Source: Micavibrio sp964400125
GTDB lineage: Bacteria > Pseudomonadota > Alphaproteobacteria > Micavibrionales > Micavibrionaceae
Reading direction: 5' to 3'
Assembly (NCBI GenBank): GCA_964400125.1
Contig: CAYNSR010000012.1
Location: 1 to 64,000, forward strand
DNA length: 64,000 bases
Below are positions 42,662-51,418 of the stretch, piece after piece. How positions within the stretch are numbered: the stretch's first letter is position 1; each line of letters begins with the position of its first letter. The translations under genes were made by a program, and so were the position numbers. The notes below the pieces were generated by a model that saw nothing but the letters and a program-made list of their open reading frames with translations, did no database searches and was not told where the DNA came from.

Positions 42662-45141
42662 ATGCTGTTGAAACTATTGCCACGGCTGCCCAAGCTACAG
42701 GATACCGCGCAGAAGCGGTTGTTCGTGACTATGCTTTTGCCGACGTATTAGATCCATCGGCGACTACACGACAGGTTCCGCTTGTCGGTTTTACGCAGAC
42801 ACCACCTTCATATCGCTCTGCGGCATTCGCGGTTGTCCAGGGAAGTAGTGGCGATAATGTTGGGCTGGTGCGTGAACATCGCGCTTTAGGGGCACCGCTT
42901 TTATTCGTTATTGATGGTTCCCAGGTTACCGTTTGGCAGGTACGGAGTAATGATCCGCCGCGCGTCCTGGAACGGACAACGGTGTCGAAAGTATCGGCTC
43001 TCTTTCAGCAAAAGAAGGATGTTTGGAATCCTGATGCAATCCACCGCGCAAAATCTGTGGGAGCGGTAGAAAAAGGATACCAGCTAGATTTTGTTGACCT
43101 TGGATTGCTTCCGGCGATTGAAGGTGAAATCCATACAAAACTTGATCGCCTGTTAGTTGAAACGTTAGCGGCTGCTAAAAATGCACAAGGTGGAAACACC
43201 GTTGATGTTCGAACCCTATTTCGCGTCGTATTTCGTTTGCTTGCGGCGAAAGTTCTTCAGGATCGTAATCACCCTTATGCACAAGGATGGGATGCTAATA
43301 ATCTCCAATCGGTTTTAAAGGGGATCGAATCTTATTATTCGCTTGATAAGGTATCTGTTGCTAATCGTCAAAAAATTATACCCGCATATGAAGCAGTTTG
43401 GGCTTGCTTACGGCAAGGAATCAATTTTTCCAATATTTCTGCAGATGACCTTGCCTTTGTGTATGAAAATACATTAGTAACGCCGGACGCAAGGAAGCTT
43501 TTTGGGACACATAGCACTCCCCGGCAGGTAGCAGAATACATTGTTCAACGCTTGGAATTGCACGAACATCGTGCAGAAGATTTAAAAATTTATGAGCCGT
43601 TCGCAGGTGCGGGCATCTTTCTTGTTTCTGCCCTCCGTCATTTACGAAATTTGTTACCGGTTGATTGGACAGATCAACAGCGGCATAATTTTTTAATTAA
43701 GCATCTAGCAGGGGATGAAATTGACCCCTTCGCATGTGAGGTTGCATGTCTTTCTCTCATTCTTGCCGACTATCCAAATCATAATGGCTGGCATATAGAG
43801 GAAAAAGATTTATTCAAAAACGGCGTATTAAAGAAGCGTATGCAAGAGCATAACGTTATTCTTTGCAATCCTCCCTTCGAATCATTTACCCCCAAAGAAC
43901 GGAAAGAATATCCGATTTCTTCTCAAACACATTCAAAGGCTGTTGCCGTTCTTAATGCTGCTATCGATGCTCATCCGCTTGCATTGGGTTTTGTTCTTCC
44001 AAGACCATTTATTTTAGAAAAGCAATTTTCTGACCAACGCCGTCGGATTGAGAAATTATACGGCCATGTGGAATTGGTTGAGCTTCCTGATAGGATATTT
44101 GGCGCGGCGGATATTGAAGCGTCCGTTTTAATCGCAATAAATCCGCGCCCCCCTGCCTCAAAATTTATTACATTAAAATCAACAGAGGTTTCTGATCGCG
44201 ACCGTATAAACTTCTTAAAAACGGGAGAGATCACCATTCAACGCGATATTACTCGTGACGTTGAAGAAGATATGACTGGAGATCTTTGGATTCCACCATT
44301 GATCTCTCTTTGGGAATATTTAGGTTCATACCCTCGATTAGGGGAAAAATTTCAACCTAGCCGAGGAATTGAATGGACATATAACCAAACTGAGGCGGCA
44401 AGTGATCGTCGCCAACAAGGTTTCCGCAAAGGGCTAGATACAGCAAAAAGACTTCGACAATTTGAGATTAATTCGACAGCCTGGCTAGATTTCAGGCCTG
44501 AAAAATTACGCTGTAATTATAACAAGAATTGGGAACAGCCTAAATTAATTATGAACGCCGCCCGCCTAAGCCGAGGGCCGTGGCGTGTAGCTGTTTCGGT
44601 GGACAAGGCAGGACTTTTATTCTCCCAACAGTTTTTTGGTTTATGGCCCAAAGCTCACATGACCAATGAAGATTTAATCGCATTTTCTGCAATCTTAAAC
44701 GGACCAATAGCGAATGCATTTATGAAGGTACACTCTCCTTCCAAAATGTTCCGAGTTTCTGCGGTTGAAAAAATACCACTCCCTCCGACAATTCCTGACC
44801 AGATGTGTAATCTTGTATATGAATACATAACACTTCTTCAAGAAGACCCAATGCAAGATGAGGTAAGGTTGAATTCTCTCTTATTCAAGATTGATGCAAT
44901 GGTGTTAGGGGCTTACGATCTGCCCCCTCGTCTTGAACGCGACCTACTTGAATATTTTCATGGCGCAGAACGTCCTGTGGCCCATCCCTGGACACATTGG
45001 GATATTGCTGACCCTGTTCCAGGACTTCGGCTTGCTGAGCGCGTATCGGGCCGCATGAGGCCAAAACAAAATTGGATCACGGAAGTCTTTCGCCCTCTGC
45101 CAGAGGATGAAGCGGCGCTCCTGCGTGAATATGGAGCATAG
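42658..45141 (+). CDS. N6-adenine DNA methylase, Eco57I/HsdM-like
   Basis: An 827-aa enzyme. Residues 1-150 resemble a restriction-type N-terminal domain with EHRALGAPLLFVIDGSQVTV. The methylase core is HSTPRQVAEYIVQRL (about 282-296), IYEPFAGAGIFLVSAL for SAM binding, GDEIDPFACEVACLSL, and NVILCNPPFESF (about 397-408) as catalytic motif IV. The C-terminal 300 residues look like a target-recognition domain (LNGPIANAFMKVHSPS). It is coupled to the HTH gene, and a PIN nuclease follows after 5 bases. Confidence 0.85.
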   Translation: MNAVETIATAAQATGYRAEAVVRDYAFADVLDPSATTRQVPLVGFTQTPPSYRSAAFAVVQGSSGDNVGLVREHRALGAPLLFVIDGSQVTVWQVRSNDPPRVLERTTVSKVSALFQQKKDVWNPDAIHRAKSVGAVEKGYQLDFVDLGLLPAIEGEIHTKLDRLLVETLAAAKNAQGGNTVDVRTLFRVVFRLLAAKVLQDRNHPYAQGWDANNLQSVLKGIESYYSLDKVSVANRQKIIPAYEAVWACLRQGINFSNISADDLAFVYENTLVTPDARKLFGTHSTPRQVAEYIVQRLELHEHRAEDLKIYEPFAGAGIFLVSALRHLRNLLPVDWTDQQRHNFLIKHLAGDEIDPFACEVACLSLILADYPNHNGWHIEEKDLFKNGVLKKRMQEHNVILCNPPFESFTPKERKEYPISSQTHSKAVAVLNAAIDAHPLALGFVLPRPFILEKQFSDQRRRIEKLYGHVELVELPDRIFGAADIEASVLIAINPRPPASKFITLKSTEVSDRDRINFLKTGEITIQRDITRDVEEDMTGDLWIPPLISLWEYLGSYPRLGEKFQPSRGIEWTYNQTEAASDRRQQGFRKGLDTAKRLRQFEINSTAWLDFRPEKLRCNYNKNWEQPKLIMNAARLSRGPWRVAVSVDKAGLLFSQQFFGLWPKAHMTNEDLIAFSAILNGPIANAFMKVHSPSKMFRVSAVEKIPLPPTIPDQMCNLVYEYITLLQEDPMQDEVRLNSLLFKIDAMVLGAYDLPPRLERDLLEYFHGAERPVAHPWTHWDIADPVPGLRLAERVSGRMRPKQNWITEVFRPLPEDEAALLREYGA

Positions 45142-45146
45142 CGTCA

Positions 45147-45650
45147 GTGAATCCTTATCTTCTGGACACGAGCATTCTGTCGATATATTTGAACCCTGCT
45201 GATTCACGTCATGCGGAGAAAGCGGCGGCTCTGAATGCTCTGCCTGCAGAGACGCCGCGTTATATTTCAGCGGTGGGGTTGGCCGAACTGACATTCGGAA
45301 TCAAGCTGGCCGAGACATTGGGCAAGAATAACATGAGCGCCCTGAAAGAGATGATTCGTCAAGCCCGAAATCATGCCATTCTTGATGTGACAATTCATAC
45401 GGCGGAAACCTATGCCGATATAAAAGCCAAAATGGCTACCAAATATCTCGGCAGTGCTTTACGCAAAAATCGCCCGAAATACATTGAAGACTGGGTTGAT
45501 AAAGCGACCGGGAAAGCATTGGGCATCGATGAGAATGATCTTTGGATGTGCGCTCAGGCAAAAGAACGGGATTTGGTTTTTGTAACAGCGGATGGCAAAA
45601 TGCAACGCATCCCGGATGCTGATCCCGACGTGAAGCTGCTGATTATTTAA
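45147..45650 (+). CDS. PIN-domain nuclease (VapC-like)
   Basis: A 167-aa PIN protein. Acidic catalytic residues are visible in LLDTSILSIYLNP (Asp near residue 6), AVGLAELTFGIK (Glu), and DENDLWMCAQ with VFVTADGK (two Asp). No VapB antitoxin is adjacent; the HTH and methylase genes stand in that place. GTG start with GGAG upstream. It may be an RNase effector controlled by the methylase. Confidence 0.85.
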   Translation: MNPYLLDTSILSIYLNPADSRHAEKAAALNALPAETPRYISAVGLAELTFGIKLAETLGKNNMSALKEMIRQARNHAILDVTIHTAETYADIKAKMATKYLGSALRKNRPKYIEDWVDKATGKALGIDENDLWMCAQAKERDLVFVTADGKMQRIPDADPDVKLLII

Positions 45651-45673
45651 TCAAAATAAGAAGAGATCACTTT

Positions 45674-47566
45674 TTAAGCGGCTTTTGTTTGAGGAGTCGG
45701 CCAGATATTCTTGGCAAAATCGAATAATTGTTTTCCCCGGCTTTCGATTTCCTGCTCATCCCATTTTGAAGGAGATTTTGTACGGAATTCAGAGTTTAGC
45801 CGTAGGTCGCTGAATTTGGAAATTTCTAATACTTTGTCTGGGAAAGGCCCGTTGCTTATGCTGGTATTTAAGGGAGCTGTCAATACCGTCAGATTGCCGA
45901 CAGTATGGATCAGACGTTTGCGCCTATCTTCTTCGTTATCGCCTTCTTTTAAAGGGAAGTTTTGTGGATATGGATAAATATCAAGATCATAAGTTTGGGG
46001 CAATAAATGCTCAACGGTCAGGTCGCAGTTTGGCCAACCGAACGACTCACTCTTTCGGGTTTTCATTTCCTGATCTAAAGCCAGGAGTAACATGACGCTG
46101 CGATCCGGTCGGCTCTTCACATAGACCGGGGTTTCCAGCCAACCCTTAAGAAACTCGCTGTCTGACGGCCATAGTAGAGTTTTTTCTGTGGAGCGCGTCA
46201 ATTCTGTCCGAATTTCCGATGACAAATCTTTTCCGTCCTTGACGGCCTGTTTCGCTAGGCGCAGCAAGGCGACGAAGAAGCGATTATAATTTTTTGGCGT
46301 CAAGCCGCAAACAAAGCGCCGTACTAACCAGGACTCAAGGTCTGTGATGATTTGTTCAAAGGCGGGCCGTGTCATCGTCTCAGACGGAAGGCCCATAATA
46401 TACAGAAGAAACGGATAAACGGTATTGGTATCCAGAGCTTTCAAGCGCCGAGCAAAAACATCCAACCTGTCTGTTCCTTCGGGCAGAATCAAACGTGCAA
46501 AATGATCCCGGTAACTGTCCATGTCTTTTAAAAAATCTTCCACTGTTCCTGTTTGAACGGAATACCAATCACGGAATTCACGGTACAGGCGTCCAATGTT
46601 TAGATCGCTCTCTGTTTTCATGGTCAGATAGTGGAAAATAAAAAGGTCTATGCGTGGGCGCGTCAACCGGCCTTGACGCTCATCTATATGCCAAAACCTA
46701 TTTTCTCCAGTATCTGGGATGTCATTGATCCGTTTGTCATCAAACTCGCGCCAGTATTTATTATAAAGGCGATCCGTATCAGCCCCCTTGTTGGCAGCTT
46801 CCAGGAAGATAAAGTTACGAATTAAATCCGATGGCAAAAGAGGTTGGCCACGGGCATTTAGCGTTTCAAAAATAACCTGGGGGTCATCGTTTTTTTCAAG
46901 TTCTATAACAACAAACTGCAAGGCTGTTTTTAAGGCGTGTATGATAGCATACAGCCTATCTTGGGGCTTTTGGCCCAATTTCTCGTTATCAATAAATTCT
47001 TTGATGACACTATAAAAATATCTGTACGACTCGCCCATGCGAGGCAAAATAAGCCCGCTTAAAATATCATCCTCATCTTCAAGGGCTTTGACTACTCTTT
47101 CCAGGCTTCCCGCCGTCATAATTTTTCTGTAAGTTTCTCTGTCAGTATTGGTTGGCCAGACTTTGAATAGTTCTTCCGATTCCTTGTCATGGACAGGGTT
47201 TTCAGTCAGGCGGACTAAATCACTATGCAGGTTTTCATCAATCAGGGCTGCATAATCCCTTAATGCTGCTAGGAAGATTTGTAATGTTGTGAGGCGCTGT
47301 TGTCCGTCAATTACTTCCGACCTGTGCAGACCGCGCCCGACGACCATTGGATTGCTTAAAACGATAGCGCCCAGGAAGTGAGTTTTTTCTATAGGCTGTT
47401 GTTTTTCTAATCGCTCCAGACAGTCTAGCGCCCGGTTTTCAATATCTTCCCATAAGGGCATCCACTGTTCTTCCCGATTCCATACATAGGAGCGTTGATA
47501 CAGGGGAACTGTATAACGGCGAGGCAATGAGAAAAGCTCGTAAGCAGTTTTGGGAAATGGTTGCAT
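45674..47566 (-). CDS. DUF262-DUF1524 nuclease (GmrSD-like)
   Basis: A 630-aa protein. The N-terminal DUF262 ParB-like domain has YTVPLYQRSYVWNREEQW (about 18-35) and EVIDGQQRLTTLQIF (about 84-98), the nucleotide-binding motifs. The C-terminal DUF1524 HNH-type domain has TVEHLLPQTYD and HTVGNLTVLTAPLN with ISNGPFPDK. The architecture is that of GmrSD type IV restriction enzymes and Brex-associated proteins. It ends a four- or five-gene operon. Confidence 0.9.
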   Translation of the reverse strand: MQPFPKTAYELFSLPRRYTVPLYQRSYVWNREEQWMPLWEDIENRALDCLERLEKQQPIEKTHFLGAIVLSNPMVVGRGLHRSEVIDGQQRLTTLQIFLAALRDYAALIDENLHSDLVRLTENPVHDKESEELFKVWPTNTDRETYRKIMTAGSLERVVKALEDEDDILSGLILPRMGESYRYFYSVIKEFIDNEKLGQKPQDRLYAIIHALKTALQFVVIELEKNDDPQVIFETLNARGQPLLPSDLIRNFIFLEAANKGADTDRLYNKYWREFDDKRINDIPDTGENRFWHIDERQGRLTRPRIDLFIFHYLTMKTESDLNIGRLYREFRDWYSVQTGTVEDFLKDMDSYRDHFARLILPEGTDRLDVFARRLKALDTNTVYPFLLYIMGLPSETMTRPAFEQIITDLESWLVRRFVCGLTPKNYNRFFVALLRLAKQAVKDGKDLSSEIRTELTRSTEKTLLWPSDSEFLKGWLETPVYVKSRPDRSVMLLLALDQEMKTRKSESFGWPNCDLTVEHLLPQTYDLDIYPYPQNFPLKEGDNEEDRRKRLIHTVGNLTVLTAPLNTSISNGPFPDKVLEISKFSDLRLNSEFRTKSPSKWDEQEIESRGKQLFDFAKNIWPTPQTKAA

Positions 47567-47569
47567 CTT

Positions 47570-48145
47570 TCATTTACTCCATATCTGACACCCAAAATCT
47601 CGTAGATTTTGGGTGTAGGGGCTATCAAACGTGTAAACCCTGGAAGGGGTACATATAAAATCCTCTACACACAGCAACTGCTTCGCTAGGGATTCTGTTT
47701 TGCCGCCTGGGGCCGCATACGGGATCAGGACGGTTTCCGCCAGACCGGCCACAAAACGGTTGCGCTGTTCCGCTGTCCTGGTATTGGCGCGGCGCGTCGC
47801 TGTCGGAAAATCCGCCGCTATGCAAAGCGTCCCAGCATCAATTCCTTCCTTCCATGTTGCAGGCAGGCGCATATTATTAAGGGCGCGAGGCGGGCATATA
47901 ATAGCGGGATTCTTTCCGCGTAGCAGAATACGCAATACGTCCTGTTCAACCGGTGTATGAAAACCGCTGACGATAACCGTATTCGTGCCTGTCACATTGT
48001 TGGCCCAATCCTGACATTTTAGGATGATGTCGCCGGGGCATTTGTTTGAACAAAACAGAGCAATCCTGTTTTGTGTATGTAACAGGGTATCATTCCCCAA
48101 AGTATCAAAGTCAGGCTGCTGATTATTTATACTCTGCGGCTTCAT
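47570..48145 (-). CDS. SLOG-family protein, DprA/Smf-like
   Basis: A 191-aa single-domain Rossmann-like protein: IALFCSNKCPGDIILKCQDW, NTVIVSGFHTPVEQD (the ligand-binding loop), NPAIICPPRALNNMRLP, and VLIPYAAPGGKTESLAKQLL. It resembles the core of DprA without its flanking domains. SLOG domains in defence systems bind nucleotide-derived signals or DNA. It is 2 bases from the methylase gene and 3 from the DUF262 gene. Confidence 0.8.
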   Translation of the reverse strand: MKPQSINNQQPDFDTLGNDTLLHTQNRIALFCSNKCPGDIILKCQDWANNVTGTNTVIVSGFHTPVEQDVLRILLRGKNPAIICPPRALNNMRLPATWKEGIDAGTLCIAADFPTATRRANTRTAEQRNRFVAGLAETVLIPYAAPGGKTESLAKQLLCVEDFICTPSRVYTFDSPYTQNLRDFGCQIWSK

Positions 48146-48147
48146 TC

Positions 48148-51100
48148 TTACTCATCTTCCCCGTCATCAGCACCTAGGCGATATTTGATGTCATAGTTTA
48201 TAATGAAGTCTAATTCTTCGTCTGTGAACCCGTAGTGTTTCGCCAGAATACGATCTATTTCCTCGATAATCGGTTTTGATTTTTGGATTTTAAACGATTG
48301 CGTTTCTGTTTTTCCTGTCTTTTTTTGTTGCCTGACAAGCATCTGGCTATTTCTATCCAAATCTTTCACATAGGCCTTCCCTTTTTCAATAAGGGCTTTG
48401 TCCTCTAACGCAGATTTTGGCAATGGAAACCCTTGAATATCAGAAGGATTTAAGTCTCTTAGATTGGACGTAATTGTGTACCAATACCAAAAAACATCAC
48501 TGCTTAATGCAGCAATTAAAGGGTAAATCATCCCCTTATCTGAAACGCTTAGCGTCGTTTCCCTAGAGGAGCTGCCAGGCTTCTCGTTCAAGAAAAACTT
48601 GGGTGCAAAATCTGTAAAAACCTTCCAATACAAGCCACCTGTCGTTCTGTAATAAATCTTGTGATCAGTTTTAGATAAAAAATGCGCGATAGAAGTAGGA
48701 GACGCTTTTATTTTATCTAAGATAGAATTCTCAATCTCATCTGCAATTTTGGGAACCCAAAAACTCTTCCTTTCACGTTCAACCGACGCATAACGCAAGT
48801 TGTGCATCAAAACGGCTCTGCTATCAGAATTCCATTTCTGATAGTTGGTAGCCATAGTTTCTCGATTTTTAGCAGAAGTCGCTACGAAGATCGTTAAAGC
48901 ACGATTAACGGTATCAAATAATTTTCCTGGTCTCCACGCATAATTTGCATACCACGCTGACCTTTCCTTCTCTATTAAATCTTGTGCTATTTTCATCCTC
49001 TGTGTTGAAACTAAAGCAAGAGGAACAATCATGCTGAAAGAGCCTAATTTATTTAATATTTTAGAACTTACCTCGATAAACATTACATGGATTGCTTTTG
49101 TATCGTATGTTTCCAATCCATGTATTTGGTAATCGACCTCTCTTGTTTCTAAGTAAGGCGGATTTCCTACTATCACGTCAAACCCACCGTCGTTCATGAT
49201 CCCATAAAACTCAATCCACCAGTGGAACGGTTTATGATCGTGCTTCCACTTTTGATATGTTGCAGATTTCTCCAGATCGGTATTTTTATCCAGATCAATC
49301 CCGTAATCCTTGGCCAGGAAACGGTTTAGTTCTTCTTCCAACGCTTTCAGGCGGGCCTTTAGCGCATCCTTGTCTTCGGGTGTAACCTCGCCTCCCAGTT
49401 CTGTTTGCTGGCGGCGGAATGCCGTGAATGCGGCATCCAGGTCTTCTGCGCGGTCACGGATTTTATCCAGGGAATTGTCAAAATCGAAGCCGTTTCGCTC
49501 AATTGCCTTTCTTACATCACCGGCAGAAGTATATCCAATCAGTGAATTTCCGGCCTTGATGTTAAAATCAATATCCGGCAGGGGTTCAATTTTTTCCGGG
49601 CTTTCCAGTTGCGCAGCAAGTTTGAGGAACAGGCGCAGCTTACAGATTTCTGTCGCTTCCTCCATAATATCCACGCCGAACAGGTTCTGGATGATGATGG
49701 ATTTATAGACGAAATATTTTTCATTCGGATGACTGGCGATACGTTCCAGCGTCTCTCGAAAATCTTTCAGCTTTGCGCTTTTACCGTCGCCGGAGGAATC
49801 AAGGTCACTGACAAAACTTTGCATTCTGTCGAGGCAGGAGTCGTATAAATCCTCCAGAATGTTCAATGCCGCAAACAAAAACGCACCCGAACCGCAAGCT
49901 GGATCAAGAACGGTAATTTCTTCCAGTGCCTTCCAAAATGCCCGAACCAGTTCCGGCCCTTCCGCGCCATCAATCACGTCGCGGGCAAACTGGCGCATAT
50001 CAAGGTTATAAGTGATAAAATCTTCAATGGATTGAATCTCTCCGCCTGTGATTTTGGCCTTTATTTCCTCATATCGCTGTCGGCGGGCGATAACTTCCCT
50101 CCAGATTTCTGTCGGCAGGGCATATTCCATCGGGGCGGATTTGTTCCAGTCGGTTCGTTTGGACACATCATCAACACCGGCGGCAATATTGGCGGGCAGA
50201 TCATGGCCGATTCCATGCCGGACGGCAGGATAGATATATTTGTCAGGATTGGATTTCAGAAGTTTCCAAAGGTAGCTGCCTTTGTCAAAAGCAATTTCAC
50301 ATTTCTTGCTGGCGGCACTAAACAGCCAGGGAATAATTGTATTTTTGCTTATATATTCCGTTATATCTTCCTTGGTGTAGTAGGCACCCATTTGTTTTTG
50401 GTTGATGTATTTTTCAAAAATATATCCCAAAACATCCGGGTTTATTTCATTGTCACGTTTCAGGGGACGTTCATCCAGGTGCCATTGATAAAGATCAAAA
50501 AAGGCAAATAAATCTTCAAACGCTTTATCGGGAATCTCTATTTTATCGCCGTAACGTTCTTCAACCTGGTGCTTGAGAAACAAACCGCCGTTCAGATAAG
50601 GAATTTTTCCCAGCAATTCGCGAGCTTCCTTGGAACGGTTTTTCTCTTTTTTTGCAAACCCTTCAAAAAATAGCGGGCAAAGAAAGGTCTTGTAATAGCT
50701 GCCCTTGTTCTTTGCCTTAACTTTCTCCAGGCCCGTGCGGAGATAATGATCATCATTATCCAGGAAATGCTTTTTTTGCAGAAAATATATGAACATAAGC
50801 CGGTTGAGCATGACGGATGCGTACCAGCGTTTGAATTCCTCGTCCGGGATACCATTTATGAAAGACAGGAATTTTTCATGTTTCTTTTTAAAGTCATCAT
50901 AGAATTTCTTGGTAACTTTCTCTACATCAAAGGTGGCCCGCACCCTGTTCGTGACATCCGGGTTTGTTAGGCCTTCCTCTTCGTCAAGGCTGAAATAAAG
51001 GCCACGGAGTTTTTGGATCAAGGCCTGTCCAGACTGACCTTGGGTGAAAGAAGCTGTGCGGAGTGCCAGTGGTTTTCCGGGTTCGCGCCTCACCCATTGC

Positions 51101-51402
51101 CATTCCTGTCGGGCGTTATCATTCGTTACAAAGACAATCAAATGCTCGCGGACATATTTTGTTAGTTGGGTATCTATTTTTCTACGCAGATTGCTGTCCG
51201 GCAATTTTCCATCTATTTGATGCCCGCAGGTAAAAACGACCATCCCGCGTTTTTCGGCGACTGCTTTAAGGGGTATCACCTCCCCATCGACCATGATCTG
51301 CTGATCAACCGGAGGATTATCCCAGCCTAGTTCTTCGACAAAAAGCTTCTTGAAGTTTGCCGTTTTCAGGTAATTGCGTACATTGTCCGGATCGAATGTC
51401 AT
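48148..51402 (-). CDS. Large adenine-specific DNA methylase, type IIG/PglX-like
   Basis: A 1084-aa enzyme. Residues about 1-330 form an N-terminal domain (MLNRLMFIYFLQKKHFLDN), then NPDVLGYIFEKYINQKQMGA and YYTKEDITEYIS. The methylase core is VLDPACGSGAFLFAALNIL (about 510) with NPPYLETREVD (about 750). The C-terminal part has target-recognition features (NLRDLNPSDIQGFPLP). I see no clear nuclease motif at the N-terminus. It probably protects host DNA in a system whose helicase gene lies 16 bases upstream. Confidence 0.9.
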   Translation of the reverse strand: MTFDPDNVRNYLKTANFKKLFVEELGWDNPPVDQQIMVDGEVIPLKAVAEKRGMVVFTCGHQIDGKLPDSNLRRKIDTQLTKYVREHLIVFVTNDNARQEWQWVRREPGKPLALRTASFTQGQSGQALIQKLRGLYFSLDEEEGLTNPDVTNRVRATFDVEKVTKKFYDDFKKKHEKFLSFINGIPDEEFKRWYASVMLNRLMFIYFLQKKHFLDNDDHYLRTGLEKVKAKNKGSYYKTFLCPLFFEGFAKKEKNRSKEARELLGKIPYLNGGLFLKHQVEERYGDKIEIPDKAFEDLFAFFDLYQWHLDERPLKRDNEINPDVLGYIFEKYINQKQMGAYYTKEDITEYISKNTIIPWLFSAASKKCEIAFDKGSYLWKLLKSNPDKYIYPAVRHGIGHDLPANIAAGVDDVSKRTDWNKSAPMEYALPTEIWREVIARRQRYEEIKAKITGGEIQSIEDFITYNLDMRQFARDVIDGAEGPELVRAFWKALEEITVLDPACGSGAFLFAALNILEDLYDSCLDRMQSFVSDLDSSGDGKSAKLKDFRETLERIASHPNEKYFVYKSIIIQNLFGVDIMEEATEICKLRLFLKLAAQLESPEKIEPLPDIDFNIKAGNSLIGYTSAGDVRKAIERNGFDFDNSLDKIRDRAEDLDAAFTAFRRQQTELGGEVTPEDKDALKARLKALEEELNRFLAKDYGIDLDKNTDLEKSATYQKWKHDHKPFHWWIEFYGIMNDGGFDVIVGNPPYLETREVDYQIHGLETYDTKAIHVMFIEVSSKILNKLGSFSMIVPLALVSTQRMKIAQDLIEKERSAWYANYAWRPGKLFDTVNRALTIFVATSAKNRETMATNYQKWNSDSRAVLMHNLRYASVERERKSFWVPKIADEIENSILDKIKASPTSIAHFLSKTDHKIYYRTTGGLYWKVFTDFAPKFFLNEKPGSSSRETTLSVSDKGMIYPLIAALSSDVFWYWYTITSNLRDLNPSDIQGFPLPKSALEDKALIEKGKAYVKDLDRNSQMLVRQQKKTGKTETQSFKIQKSKPIIEEIDRILAKHYGFTDEELDFIINYDIKYRLGADDGEDE

Positions 51403-51418
51403 TATTCCCTGTCCTTAA

